The translations under genes and the position numbers were made by a program. 64,000 nucleotides of DNA from Clostridium sp. Marseille-P299 (GTDB lineage: Bacteria > Bacillota > Clostridia > Lachnospirales > Lachnospiraceae), in the NCBI RefSeq assembly GCF_900078195.1, contig NZ_FJVE01000006.1, positions 622,501 through 686,500 on the forward strand. The letters are read 5' to 3'. A model generated the notes under the pieces. It had not been told where the DNA came from. It did not search any database and saw nothing but the letters and a program-made list of their open reading frames with translations. Positions 1 through 7,805 of the stretch are shown here, piece after piece; position 1 is the first letter of the stretch; each line of letters starts with the position of its first letter.

Positions 1-471
1 ATCCTGAATTTCTTGTATATTTCTCTCATGATCTATGTAATGAATCTTTGGAAGTACCTGCTTAATATATGTATTATTTTTTGAAACTCCATCGGTATAG
101 CGTATTGTTCCGTTTCTGTTTGCAATAAAAGTAAAGCTTAGTTTATCATCTTTTAGTGATGGAAGTTTCTTGAAAAAATCTTTCTCCCATATCTCATAAC
201 GCTTATATTTACTGACTGCACCGTTTTCATAAAGATTAATTAAGTCTTCCTTGGTTAGAGTTAAAGTCACTCCGATTTCAATATTCTTATTTATATCATT
301 AAAATCTTTTATGCTTATTTTATATATCCCCGCAACCGCTAAAATTGCATCTAATATAACTGTTTTACCCGTACTATTTTTACCTACAATTATCATAGCA
401 CTTTCTACTTCTTGAATTGTTAGTTTTTGAATTGATTTAAAATTTTCGATTGTTATGGAACTAATTTGCAT
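1..471 (-). CDS. AAA/OLD-family ATPase, N-terminal part (cut by window edge)
   Basis: The reading frame opens at ATG 471-469, behind GAGG six bases upstream, and stays open for 157 codons to the left edge. It begins MQISSITIENFKSI, the first beta strand of an SMC/RecF/OLD-type P-loop ATPase, followed by a Walker A motif GKNSTGKT at residues 30-37 and then a lysine/aspartate-rich region. Proteins starting this way include RecF-like and OLD-family nucleases and stand-alone DNA-repair or defence ATPases. The Walker B motif and any TOPRIM nuclease domain lie outside the window, so the class cannot be settled. It is transcribed away from the phosphatase gene at 636 and has no visible partner here. 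The P-loop identity is clear; the function is not. Confidence 0.8.
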   Translation of the reverse strand, partial: MQISSITIENFKSIQKLTIQEVESAMIIVGKNSTGKTVILDAILAVAGIYKISIKDFNDINKNIEIGVTLTLTKEDLINLYENGAVSKYKRYEIWEKDFFKKLPSLKDDKLSFTFIANRNGTIRYTDGVSKNNTYIKQVLPKIHYIDHERNIQEIQD

Positions 472-587
472 ATTTTACCTCATTTCACTGTCTGTCGCAG
501 AAGAAATTTAATAAATGAATCCACCTTGCGAGTTCTTTTATATCATTATATTAATTATTATAGTTATTTTTCCCATTTTATCATAGA

Positions 588-616
588 TTCACAATTTTGT
601 AAAAATAACATATGCT
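588..616 (+). promoter_or_regulatory. Candidate promoter of the histidine phosphatase gene
   Basis: TTCACA (588-593), a 17-base spacer and TATGCT (611-616) resemble a sigma-A promoter. The start point would fall near 623, leaving a leader of only about 13 bases before the GTG start at 636, where the ribosome binding site is weak. This is read by eye only. Confidence 0.35.
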
Positions 617-635
617 AGTAAAAAGATAGAATACG

Positions 636-1928
636 GTGAACATATTGTCTCAATCAAGTACAACTTCTAATTCTACTTATTACCTAGGTACAAAATCGCC
701 TTACCTTTATAAAAAAGGAAAACAAACTCCTCCACCATGTGGATATGAACCTTTTTACATTAACTACCTTGGACGCCATGGCTCTAGATATTTGGAAAGT
801 ACAGACAAGCTCATATATCTTATAGAGGTTCTGCAAAAAAATAAAAAAGCTGAAAATCTTACGGATGCAGGTAATTATTTATTAAATTACTTACAACAAC
901 AAGAAATATTACAGAGGAATAAATACGGAGGGCTTACACCTGCAGGTGCCGAAACAATGAAATCCATAGCACGACGAATGTATCAAAAATATCCAAAAGT
1001 TTTTGGTAAGAAGGTTTACGCAGAGTCTACTTATGTACAGCGGGCAATTGACTCTATGTTTGTTTTTATTAATGAATTATTTCTTTATACGGCATCCGAA
1101 AATTTTATCATTTATTCCAATGGAGAAATCGATCCTCTTTTACGTTTCTTTGACCTTAATTTAGAATATAAAGCATATAAAGCTTCCAATTGGTGGACTC
1201 CCCTTATTAAAGAGCATTTTCGTTGTAGTGACCCTTCCAAACAAATTAGTCAACAATTTTTTATCACTCCAGTATCTGAATATACAATGACTAACTTTGC
1301 TCCTAGCTTATTTGATGTTTTAACGGAAGCTTATGGTATCACCACACCGCCTATGTCACCAATCGATGTTCTTCATGCTTACTATACCAATCAAGAACTA
1401 TGTCACTATTGGGAGGTAAACAATTTAGATACTTTTTATTCCACCGGACCTTCAGGAAAAGGCATCATGTTACCAACAAACATATCCTTTGCATTACTAA
1501 GAAACTTTATTGAAACAAGTAATACTGCCATACAATCTGCTAATGTATCTGCAAATCTAAGATTTGCACATGCAGAAACGATAATTCCATTCGCTAGTTT
1601 ATTAAACCTTCCTTGCTGTAGTAAGCAAACAAATATATTGTCCCATGTTGCAGAAATTTGGAGAGACTTTGAAGTTGCACCAATGGCTGCAAACCTTGCT
1701 TGGATCTTTTATAAGAACCCAGAATGCAATGATATCCTAGTTAAAATGACATACAATGAAGAGGAAATTTGTTTTCCATTTCCAAGTGCTCATTCACCAT
1801 ATGCAACCTGGGAAGATGTACAAAGCTACTATTATGCTATTTTAGATTCCCTTAATATTGATACTTCCTTAAATGTCGTTGACCAAGTTACGTATTACCA
1901 AGTGAACGAAGAGCAAGAAAGATGCTAA
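636..1928 (+). CDS. Histidine acid phosphatase, MINPP/phytase-like
   Basis: The 430-residue protein belongs to histidine phosphatase clade 2. It carries the nucleophile motif LGRHGSRY (RHG at residues 47-49) near the N-terminus and an HAE tripeptide at 312-314. HAE in place of the usual HD as proton donor is typical of multiple inositol polyphosphate phosphatases (MINPP), which dephosphorylate phytate and other inositol phosphates by way of a phosphohistidine. Most bacterial MINPPs are exported, but no signal peptide or lipobox is visible here, so the enzyme looks cytoplasmic. The GTG start is the first usable codon, because the ATG at 612 runs into a stop; the ribosome binding site is poor. 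A 12-bp repeat tract and a strong terminator follow. The family is well supported; the substrate is inferred from the HAE motif. Confidence 0.82.
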   Translation: MNILSQSSTTSNSTYYLGTKSPYLYKKGKQTPPPCGYEPFYINYLGRHGSRYLESTDKLIYLIEVLQKNKKAENLTDAGNYLLNYLQQQEILQRNKYGGLTPAGAETMKSIARRMYQKYPKVFGKKVYAESTYVQRAIDSMFVFINELFLYTASENFIIYSNGEIDPLLRFFDLNLEYKAYKASNWWTPLIKEHFRCSDPSKQISQQFFITPVSEYTMTNFAPSLFDVLTEAYGITTPPMSPIDVLHAYYTNQELCHYWEVNNLDTFYSTGPSGKGIMLPTNISFALLRNFIETSNTAIQSANVSANLRFAHAETIIPFASLLNLPCCSKQTNILSHVAEIWRDFEVAPMAANLAWIFYKNPECNDILVKMTYNEEEICFPFPSAHSPYATWEDVQSYYYAILDSLNIDTSLNVVDQVTYYQVNEEQERC

Positions 1929-1938
1929 TGTGTAATTT

Positions 1939-2034
1939 AGCTACCAAACAAGATTCAAAATGAGATGCAAAATAAGATGCACAGTAAGATGCAAACTAAG
2001 TTACAAACTAAGTTACAAAACAAGATTTAAAACA
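1939..2034 (+). repeat. 12-bp tandem repeat, about eight degenerate copies
   Basis: Eight consecutive 12-base units run from 1939 to 2034, of the type AGATGCAAAATA, with variants such as AGTTACAAACTA and AGCTACCAAACA. The first unit begins 11 bases after the phosphatase stop codon and the last abuts the terminator stem. The unit equals four codons. In the phosphatase frame the tract stays open from 1941 to a TAA at 2028 and would read as K-(M/L)-Q-(N/T) repeats. Confidence 0.9.
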
Positions 2035-2080
2035 AGCCAGTGTATCATTCCGTAATAGGGTGATACACTGGCTTGCTTTT
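2033..2080 (+). terminator. Rho-independent terminator after the phosphatase gene
   Basis: A perfect 15-bp stem pairs 2033-2047 (CAAGCCAGTGTATCA) with 2061-2075 across a 13-base loop and is followed by CTTTT. It ends the plus-strand phosphatase transcript. Confidence 0.9.
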
Positions 2081-2116
2081 GTAGAAAAGTATGCCTTGTT
2101 TTATAATATCAAAATT

Positions 2117-2169
2117 TAAAAAAAGCCCCATAAATAGTTTTCTTAAAGATACTATTTACGGTACGGGGC
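2117..2169 (-). terminator. Rho-independent terminator of the molybdenum hydroxylase operon
   Basis: On the minus strand, GCCCCGTACCGTAAATAGT (2169-2151) pairs with ACTATTTATGGGGC (2138-2125), with a small bulge, and is followed by a run of seven or eight T residues. It lies about 50 bases past the stop of the large subunit gene. Confidence 0.88.
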
Positions 2170-2216
2170 CCTTTGTTTAATCATTTATTTACTTATATAT
2201 TAATTTCTTTTAATTT

Positions 2217-4529
2217 TTATTTTCCTTGATTCTTTTGTTCCATCAGACCTTTAACAATCTTTTCAGATGTGATTGGTAACTCGTATACACGAACACCAGT
2301 TGCATTATATACAGCATTTGCAATGGCTGGTGGTGGCGTATTGATTACGATTTCACCGATGGATTTTGCACCAAATGGACCAGAGTTTTCATAGCTACTT
2401 TCAAATTCAACTCGAATCGTACCTACATCAAGTCTTGTTGGAATTTTATACTGTAAGAAGGAGTTGTTCCATAGCTTACCTTTTTCATTGTATTGAATGT
2501 TTTCATACATTGCCATACCAATACCTTGTGCAAGTCCACCTTCAGTTTGTACACGAGCAAGGTTTGGATTGATTGGAGTACCACAATCAACTACCGCAAC
2601 ATAATCTATAAGTTCTATATCACCAGTTTCTTTATCAATTTCAACTTCTGCCATTCCGACCATAAACGGTGGTGGAGAAACTTCTGATGTATAAGACTCT
2701 GTTGCAGAAAGTGCTTGCTTACTTCCACATTGTGCCTGATAAGATAAGTCTTTAATCGTAACACTCTTATTATCCTTTAGACTGAATACTTTTTCTCCAT
2801 CAAAATCCATATCTTCTACATCACAAGAAAGATATTCGGCACCAACCTGTAACATTTTATTTTTTAAAGTTTCACATGCTTTCATTACGGCAGTACCAGT
2901 AACATAAGTCGTGCTAGAAGCATAAGAACCTGAATCGTATGGTGAAGTATCCGTATCTACACCATGAACGATGATATTATCTACATCACATTCTAAGCAA
3001 TCTGCTGCCATCTGTGCAAGAATAGTATCACAACCAGTTCCCATGTCTGCTGCACCAATGCTTAAGGTATAAAAACCATCATCATTTACTTGAATGGACG
3101 CAGAGCCTACGTCAACACTTGAAATACCGGAACCTTGTGCCGCCATAGCAACACCTACGGAACGAACTTTTCCATTGCCAAGGTCTTTGTATGGGTATTT
3201 TTCATCCCATCCAATCATTTCTTTTGCTCTACTTAAACATTTATCTAAATTACAGCTTGTTGCAGTTTCCCCGTAATAAGCGTGCATAACTTCGCCTTCT
3301 TTAATCATGTTCATTTCACGAATCTTTACAGGGTCCATATTAATTTTAGCTGCCAGTTCGCTTACCGCAGATTCTAAAGCGAAGAAACCTTGAGTTGCGC
3401 CATATCCACGATATGCACCCGCAGACATTACGTTAGTATATACAACATCATAAGCGAAACGGAATGCGTCAAGTTTTCCATACATAGAGATTGTTTTATG
3501 TCCAGATAAACCTACTGTTGTAGGACCATGCTCACCAAATGCACCAGTATTGGAAAGTGTATACATATCGATAGCTTTTATAATACCATCCTTTGTAGCG
3601 CCAACACGTACGTGGATTTCCATTTCATGTCTTGGAGTAGAGGCGATTAATGTCTCTTCTCTTGTGTAAATCATCTTTGCAGGTTTCCCTGTTTTCCATG
3701 TAACAATTGCAGGATAAACTTCTGCTACTACTGTTTGTTTTGCTCCAAAACCTCCACCGATACGTGGCTTAATTACACGAATCTGAGATTTTTTTATATC
3801 AAGTGCAGTGGATAAAATACGTCTTACATGGAATGCAATCTGCGTAGATGCAACAACATTTAAACGTCCATAAGTATCCATGTAGGTAAACGCACGAAAT
3901 GTTTCCATCATCGCTTGTTGATTCGCTAGGGTATGGTATGTTTTATCTACAACAACTTCACAGCCTTCGAATGCTTTATCAATATCCCCATGGTATTCTA
4001 CATCATGTGCACATAAATTTCTTTTATTATCTGCACCAACTTCACAAAGTGCTTTCCAGTTTTCTTCTGGATGAACTAAAATCTTGTTATCTTTTGCTTT
4101 ACGAAAATCAAGAAGTGGTTCTAACACTTCATATTTTACTTTGATTAATTTTAAAGCCTTATCAACGCACTCTTCGTCTTCACCAGCGACGATTGCTACT
4201 GCATCACCTACGAAACGTACTCTTTGATCAAGAATTAAACGGTCATATGGACTTGGTTCTGGATAAGTTTGTCCTGCCATTGTAAATCTTTTATTTGGTA
4301 CGTCCTCATATGTTAAAACACATTCAATTCCTGGAACCTTCTTAGCAGTTTCTGTTTGAATGGATTCAATTAATGCATGTGCATGAGGGCTTCGTAATAC
4401 TTTAACGATTAAACAATTGCTTGGTGCAATATCATCGGTATAAAGTGGTTTTCCTGTCACAAGTGCCATTGCATCTTTTTTCATGACGGATTGATTTACA
4501 TACTTCATATTTGGTTTTTGATTACTCAT
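2217..4529 (-). CDS. Xanthine dehydrogenase-family molybdopterin-binding subunit
   Basis: The 770-residue protein is the catalytic subunit of a three-subunit molybdenum hydroxylase. It has the a/b hammerhead N-terminus (about residues 15-125) and then the molybdopterin-binding halves, with GGGFGAKQ, GAYRGYGATQG and, near the C-terminus, KSIGEI, whose glutamate matches the conserved catalytic base of the family. The length is normal. The start overlaps the stop of the iron-sulfur gene by 8 bp, so the three subunits are translationally coupled. Enzymes of this family oxidise purines, nicotinate or other N-heterocycles with water as the oxygen donor. The CoxL motif of CO dehydrogenase is absent, so a heterocycle or aldehyde substrate is likelier than CO. 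The exact substrate cannot be read, and no cofactor-maturation genes lie alongside. Confidence 0.9.
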   Translation of the reverse strand: MSNQKPNMKYVNQSVMKKDAMALVTGKPLYTDDIAPSNCLIVKVLRSPHAHALIESIQTETAKKVPGIECVLTYEDVPNKRFTMAGQTYPEPSPYDRLILDQRVRFVGDAVAIVAGEDEECVDKALKLIKVKYEVLEPLLDFRKAKDNKILVHPEENWKALCEVGADNKRNLCAHDVEYHGDIDKAFEGCEVVVDKTYHTLANQQAMMETFRAFTYMDTYGRLNVVASTQIAFHVRRILSTALDIKKSQIRVIKPRIGGGFGAKQTVVAEVYPAIVTWKTGKPAKMIYTREETLIASTPRHEMEIHVRVGATKDGIIKAIDMYTLSNTGAFGEHGPTTVGLSGHKTISMYGKLDAFRFAYDVVYTNVMSAGAYRGYGATQGFFALESAVSELAAKINMDPVKIREMNMIKEGEVMHAYYGETATSCNLDKCLSRAKEMIGWDEKYPYKDLGNGKVRSVGVAMAAQGSGISSVDVGSASIQVNDDGFYTLSIGAADMGTGCDTILAQMAADCLECDVDNIIVHGVDTDTSPYDSGSYASSTTYVTGTAVMKACETLKNKMLQVGAEYLSCDVEDMDFDGEKVFSLKDNKSVTIKDLSYQAQCGSKQALSATESYTSEVSPPPFMVGMAEVEIDKETGDIELIDYVAVVDCGTPINPNLARVQTEGGLAQGIGMAMYENIQYNEKGKLWNNSFLQYKIPTRLDVGTIRVEFESSYENSGPFGAKSIGEIVINTPPPAIANAVYNATGVRVYELPITSEKIVKGLMEQKNQGK

Positions 4530-4983
4530 CCTTGCTTCCCTCCGCTAAGTATGCTTTTACTGCACGTAATTGAGACATATATCCACTACATCTGCATAAA
4601 TTACCAGCTAAGTATTCTTTTATTTCATCTTCGGTTGGATTTACTAGTTCTTTTTTCATTGCAAGAACATTCATAATAAATCCTGGGCTACAAAAACCAC
4701 ATTGTTCTGCCCCTTGGTTTGCCATAAAAGCACCAAACTCTCTCGCTTCGTCTTCTAAACCTTCAATTGTGACAACGTGTTTCCCTTCTGCTCTTACTGC
4801 TAGAGTTGAGCAGGAAAGTACTGGCTTGCCCTCTAATAATACGGTACATAAACCACAGTTTGATGTTTCACAGCCACGTTTTACACTATAGCATCCTTTG
4901 CTTCTAACAAATTCTAAAAGAGGTGTACTTGGTGAAACCTCTCCCTTAACTAATTTTCCATTTAACCACATTGTCACTAACAT
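4522..4983 (-). CDS. Molybdenum hydroxylase [2Fe-2S] subunit
   Basis: The 153-residue protein has two [2Fe-2S] domains. The N-terminal plant-ferredoxin-like cluster uses the cysteines in CYSVKRGCETSNCGLC plus a later cysteine near residue 57. The C-terminal helical domain has CGFCSPG and CRCSGY, the four-cysteine signature of xanthine dehydrogenase and CO dehydrogenase small subunits. It passes electrons from the molybdenum centre to the FAD subunit. The length is typical. It overlaps the FAD gene upstream by 7 bp and the large subunit downstream by 8 bp. Confidence 0.93.
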   Translation of the reverse strand: MLVTMWLNGKLVKGEVSPSTPLLEFVRSKGCYSVKRGCETSNCGLCTVLLEGKPVLSCSTLAVRAEGKHVVTIEGLEDEAREFGAFMANQGAEQCGFCSPGFIMNVLAMKKELVNPTEDEIKEYLAGNLCRCSGYMSQLRAVKAYLAEGSKDE

Positions 4984-5771
4984 GTATAATTGCCTCCTAA
5001 CAGTGCTAGAATTCCTCTCTTAACAAATACTGTGGCAAGATGTTTACGATATTCTTTGCTTCCACGCATATTTGAATCAAATTCTAAGTTCTTACATAAC
5101 TCATTTGCAAGGTCACTGATTTTATCTTCTTCTGATGATGTATACGTACATTCAACTGTTTGTAATAATGCACGTTTTGGTCTCGCACCAACACTTACGT
5201 AAAATGTATTATCCTTCTTTGCAACCGCGCATGCAAGAATTGGAATATCCGTTGCACTCGCACGTTTTGATTGATATACTACATCTCTTCCATCTTTTTT
5301 AATTATAATCCGTACCAATACATCATTATCATAAGGCATAGTAACAAACTCATGTAATGGTAAAATACCTTTATTGTATAGTTCTACATAGGAATCAAGA
5401 GCTAAAAGACAAGTTAAAATATCAGAGAAGCCAAATCTAGCATAAATACTGCCACCAATGGTTGCACAATTACGGAATTGTACTCCAACAATATGCTTTA
5501 CGCTTTCTTTTATTGCGCCTTTAAAATATTCGTTTAATCCACTATGTAGTTCTAGATCACGCAACGTTGTCATACATCCAATTTGAAACTCTTCCTCATT
5601 TTCCTCTATTGTGTTAAGCCCCAAGCCAGATAAATCAATTGCTGTGCCGATTTGTTTTTTACCCATTTTCAACCAACATGTACCGCCAAGAATAACACCG
5701 CTCCGTTTTTGGTTCAGTTGATATGCTTCTTCTAGGTCTTTTACCATTACATAATCTTTTATTTTAAACAT
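4977..5771 (-). CDS. Molybdenum hydroxylase FAD-binding subunit
   Basis: The 264-residue protein is the first gene of the operon. It has the FAD-binding PCMH-type fold, with GVILGGTCWLK near residue 26 for pyrophosphate binding, a second ATIGGSIYA motif near residue 100, and a C-terminal CO dehydrogenase flavoprotein domain (about 150-255). It reoxidises the iron-sulfur subunit, passing electrons to NAD or another acceptor. A TTGAAA-17-TATTAT promoter sits about 60 bp upstream. The order FAD, FeS, Mo with overlapping ends is common among clostridial members of this family. Confidence 0.92.
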   Translation of the reverse strand: MFKIKDYVMVKDLEEAYQLNQKRSGVILGGTCWLKMGKKQIGTAIDLSGLGLNTIEENEEEFQIGCMTTLRDLELHSGLNEYFKGAIKESVKHIVGVQFRNCATIGGSIYARFGFSDILTCLLALDSYVELYNKGILPLHEFVTMPYDNDVLVRIIIKKDGRDVVYQSKRASATDIPILACAVAKKDNTFYVSVGARPKRALLQTVECTYTSSEEDKISDLANELCKNLEFDSNMRGSKEYRKHLATVFVKRGILALLGGNYTC

Positions 5772-5830
5772 AAATTAATCCGTACCTTTCTTCATTAAAG
5801 CATGATTCGCTTAAAAGCAATACAGCCGTC

Positions 5831-5859
5831 ATAATACCATAAATCCCAACATTTTTCAA
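5831..5859 (-). promoter_or_regulatory. Sigma-A type promoter of the molybdenum hydroxylase operon
   Basis: On the minus strand TTGAAA (5859-5854), an exact 17-base spacer and TATTAT (5836-5831) precede the FAD subunit gene, giving a leader of about 50 bases. No purine or other riboswitch fold fits in so short a leader. Confidence 0.65.
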
Positions 5860-6184
5860 CACCGTAGAAATTTATTTGTGATTTTATCGTATCAAAAGTT
5901 CCTTGTTATTCTAAAGAAAAAGCTCTTTATTATTTTATCTTATTAGTAACATTAGTAATAATAATGATTGGATTATAGAATTAATTATTAGAAAATCAAA
6001 TAAAAAAAATCCACCTCAAACGCTAATATGCTAAGTATCAAAATATCAGAGATAGCACATCAGAATTTGAAAATGGATTTTGCTTTATATTTTATAAACA
6101 ACCAACTTTAAGCTATTAGTTTCTAAATGAATTTTACTTCATTGGATTCCATTAGAAAAACAAATGGGTTAAAACAATTTCAAT
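5860..6184. other. Intergenic region, AT-rich, no gene seen
   Basis: I see no coding potential. On the minus strand AAAATCCA (6081-6074) could pair with TGGATTTTTTTT (6012-6001) across a loop of about 60 bases. This could be a branched terminator for the Amidase_6 gene, but the loop is long and the call is weak. Confidence 0.4.
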
Positions 6185-6784
6185 TTAAAAGTTTGTAGAA
6201 TGAAACGTCATTTTTCTCATATAGCACTCATCACCACCATTATTTTCAATAGCATCCTCTAGTGTACGTATCTTATTGGCGGTACGTTGTGCTACAATTA
6301 TATTACTAAAGCTTGGTGCATTTCGATCAACTGATATGACATAGACCGTATGATGGTAATCCCAACCATTTAAACTAAATTGCATTACATCGCCTACTTG
6401 AATATCTTTTGGATTGATACTCGTGTATAATTTCCCACTGTTTACACCAGTGGCTTTTGGTCCGTATGTTTTTTGGTATGTCATAAAAGACCAGAGATAG
6501 TCTACATTTTCCCATGCTCTGCTCCCACCGCCCTGGTTCGCATACCAAGCACTTGTATAAGCACCCTTTATCATCCGAAACCCGTCTCTTATATTTTTCT
6601 TTACTTCAGCCTCTGACATAGACGGACTCCAACCTCCATATGCTGCCCATATACATTGAGAAACGAAATTGGTACAATCTACTGTGGCTTTATAAAAATT
6701 AGGATTACCATTTAAGTAATATTTTTTAGCATATTCAATTCCGAGATTCGGTTGATATGGAGTTATCATTGTCGCATGAACCAT
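6185..6784 (-). CDS. Amidase_6-domain protein (putative cysteine amidase/peptidase)
   Basis: The 199-residue protein consists almost only of the Amidase_6 domain, a papain-like fold related to NlpC/P60. The likely nucleophile is Cys37 in VDCTNFVSQC, followed by the aromatic/Gly-rich AAYGGW, and the histidine is in DYHHTVYVIS near residue 147. Family members are often C-terminal domains of exported clostridial and bacillar proteins. Here the domain stands alone without a signal peptide or wall anchor. The start at 6784 has TGGAG nine bases upstream. The family is confident; the substrate is unknown, with a peptide or peptidoglycan amide bond suggested by relatives. Confidence 0.8.
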   Translation of the reverse strand: MVHATMITPYQPNLGIEYAKKYYLNGNPNFYKATVDCTNFVSQCIWAAYGGWSPSMSEAEVKKNIRDGFRMIKGAYTSAWYANQGGGSRAWENVDYLWSFMTYQKTYGPKATGVNSGKLYTSINPKDIQVGDVMQFSLNGWDYHHTVYVISVDRNAPSFSNIIVAQRTANKIRTLEDAIENNGGDECYMRKMTFHSTNF

Positions 6785-6862
6785 GTTCTACTCCAAATAA
6801 TTTGTTTATTTTATTCTATTCTATAATAGCATTTATGTGTCAAATAAAGATTTATTTCCGTC

Positions 6863-7477
6863 TCACGTTTCATCATTTACCTTCTCATAAAATTCCTCAA
6901 TGATACCTCTTTCCCTTTCCTCATCCGCATTTTTCCTTCCCATACGATCACACCAGCCAAGAAGAGAGATATCCTTTATATTTACCTCTGACTTCATCTT
7001 TTGTATTTCTTTAAATGGCAAATCATTTACCACGAATAATATTTGCATATGCCAACGAACCAAAGCCACAACTCGCTCAATAAATTGCCGATCACTAATA
7101 AATACAACTAAAAATTCTCTTGCTAATTCCGCTCCAACTTTATCATGTTCATACGAAGTTATTTTACCTTTTCTATTTCTAGTGGTTTTTGGTTTTCCAA
7201 TGTCATGTAATAAGGCAGCCCACATAAATGCATGTGGATCTGTACTTTCATCCTTGCATTTGGCTGCTTCATCTACAACCATAATGGTGTGAATCCATGC
7301 ATCTCCTTCTGGATGATGCACCTTAGATTGCTCCGTTTCTTTTAAGCTAGCTAGCATTTTAAACGGATATTCATAGAACATCTCATCTTCTAATAAATTA
7401 TTTAATAGCAATGACGGTTTTTCTGTCCCCATTAAAATATCGTCTATTGTTTGAAATAAATCTTTTTTTTGAATCAT
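6863..7477 (-). CDS. HD-domain phosphohydrolase
   Basis: The 204-residue protein has the HD metal-binding set: His63 in WIHTIMVVDE, HDIGKP at residues 91-96, a histidine in YEHDKVGAEL near 110 and another in RWHMQ near 145. The spacing resembles the HD domain of tRNA CCA-adding enzymes, but the nucleotidyltransferase part is missing. Such proteins hydrolyse phosphomonoesters or phosphodiesters of nucleotides with divalent metals. The start has AAGG about 14 bases upstream. It is transcribed from a promoter overlapped by the palindrome at 7583. The precise substrate cannot be deduced. Confidence 0.8.
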   Translation of the reverse strand: MIQKKDLFQTIDDILMGTEKPSLLLNNLLEDEMFYEYPFKMLASLKETEQSKVHHPEGDAWIHTIMVVDEAAKCKDESTDPHAFMWAALLHDIGKPKTTRNRKGKITSYEHDKVGAELAREFLVVFISDRQFIERVVALVRWHMQILFVVNDLPFKEIQKMKSEVNIKDISLLGWCDRMGRKNADEERERGIIEEFYEKVNDET

Positions 7478-7570
7478 TTAATTTTCCGTACCTTCCATTC
7501 TTATTCGGCAAATCTGATCTTAACAACTCTAATGTGAGATCATGGAAATCTTATCATCAATTATTATTAT

Positions 7571-7597
7571 ATTATAACCATAGGTAACCGGTTTCAA
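7571..7597 (-). promoter_or_regulatory. Promoter with cre-like palindrome upstream of the HD gene
   Basis: On the minus strand TTGAAA (7597-7592) and TATAAT (7576-7571) are separated by 15 bases. The palindrome TGAAACCGGTTACC (7596-7583) overlaps the -35 box and spacer and matches 13 of 14 positions of the catabolite-responsive element consensus TGWAANCGNTNWCA. This position would suit repression of the HD gene. Without other regulon members the CcpA assignment is only a guess. Confidence 0.45.
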
Positions 7598-7674
7598 TTC
7601 TATTTTAAATTTTTTCCTATACTTTAGTATTTATTAACAATCCCTAAAATTACTGTTAAATAAAATCCATTTTA

Positions 7675-7703
7675 TTTACAAAGCTAAATTCTTCCTATAT
7701 TAT
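7675..7703 (+). promoter_or_regulatory. Promoter of the ABC ATPase-permease gene
   Basis: TTTACA (7675-7680), a 17-base spacer and TATTAT (7698-7703) lie about 100 bp before the ABC gene. The same gap carries the divergent HD promoter. Confidence 0.6.
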
Positions 7704-7805
7704 ATGTGTTATATGTTTAATTGAAGCGTATTAATGTCATACTCATTTTACATAAGTAGAATTTCAGATTCAATTAATTTAGACTAGTTAGAAAAGGAGT
7801 TAACT

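Noticed and set aside
2217-5771. Carbon monoxide dehydrogenase (CoxLMS) identity for the molybdenum hydroxylase
   Set aside because: The CoxL active-site motif AYRCSFR is missing from the large subunit.
5772-5830. Possible purine or molybdenum-cofactor riboswitch before the molybdenum hydroxylase operon
   Set aside because: The predicted leader is about 50 bases and no conserved cores are visible.
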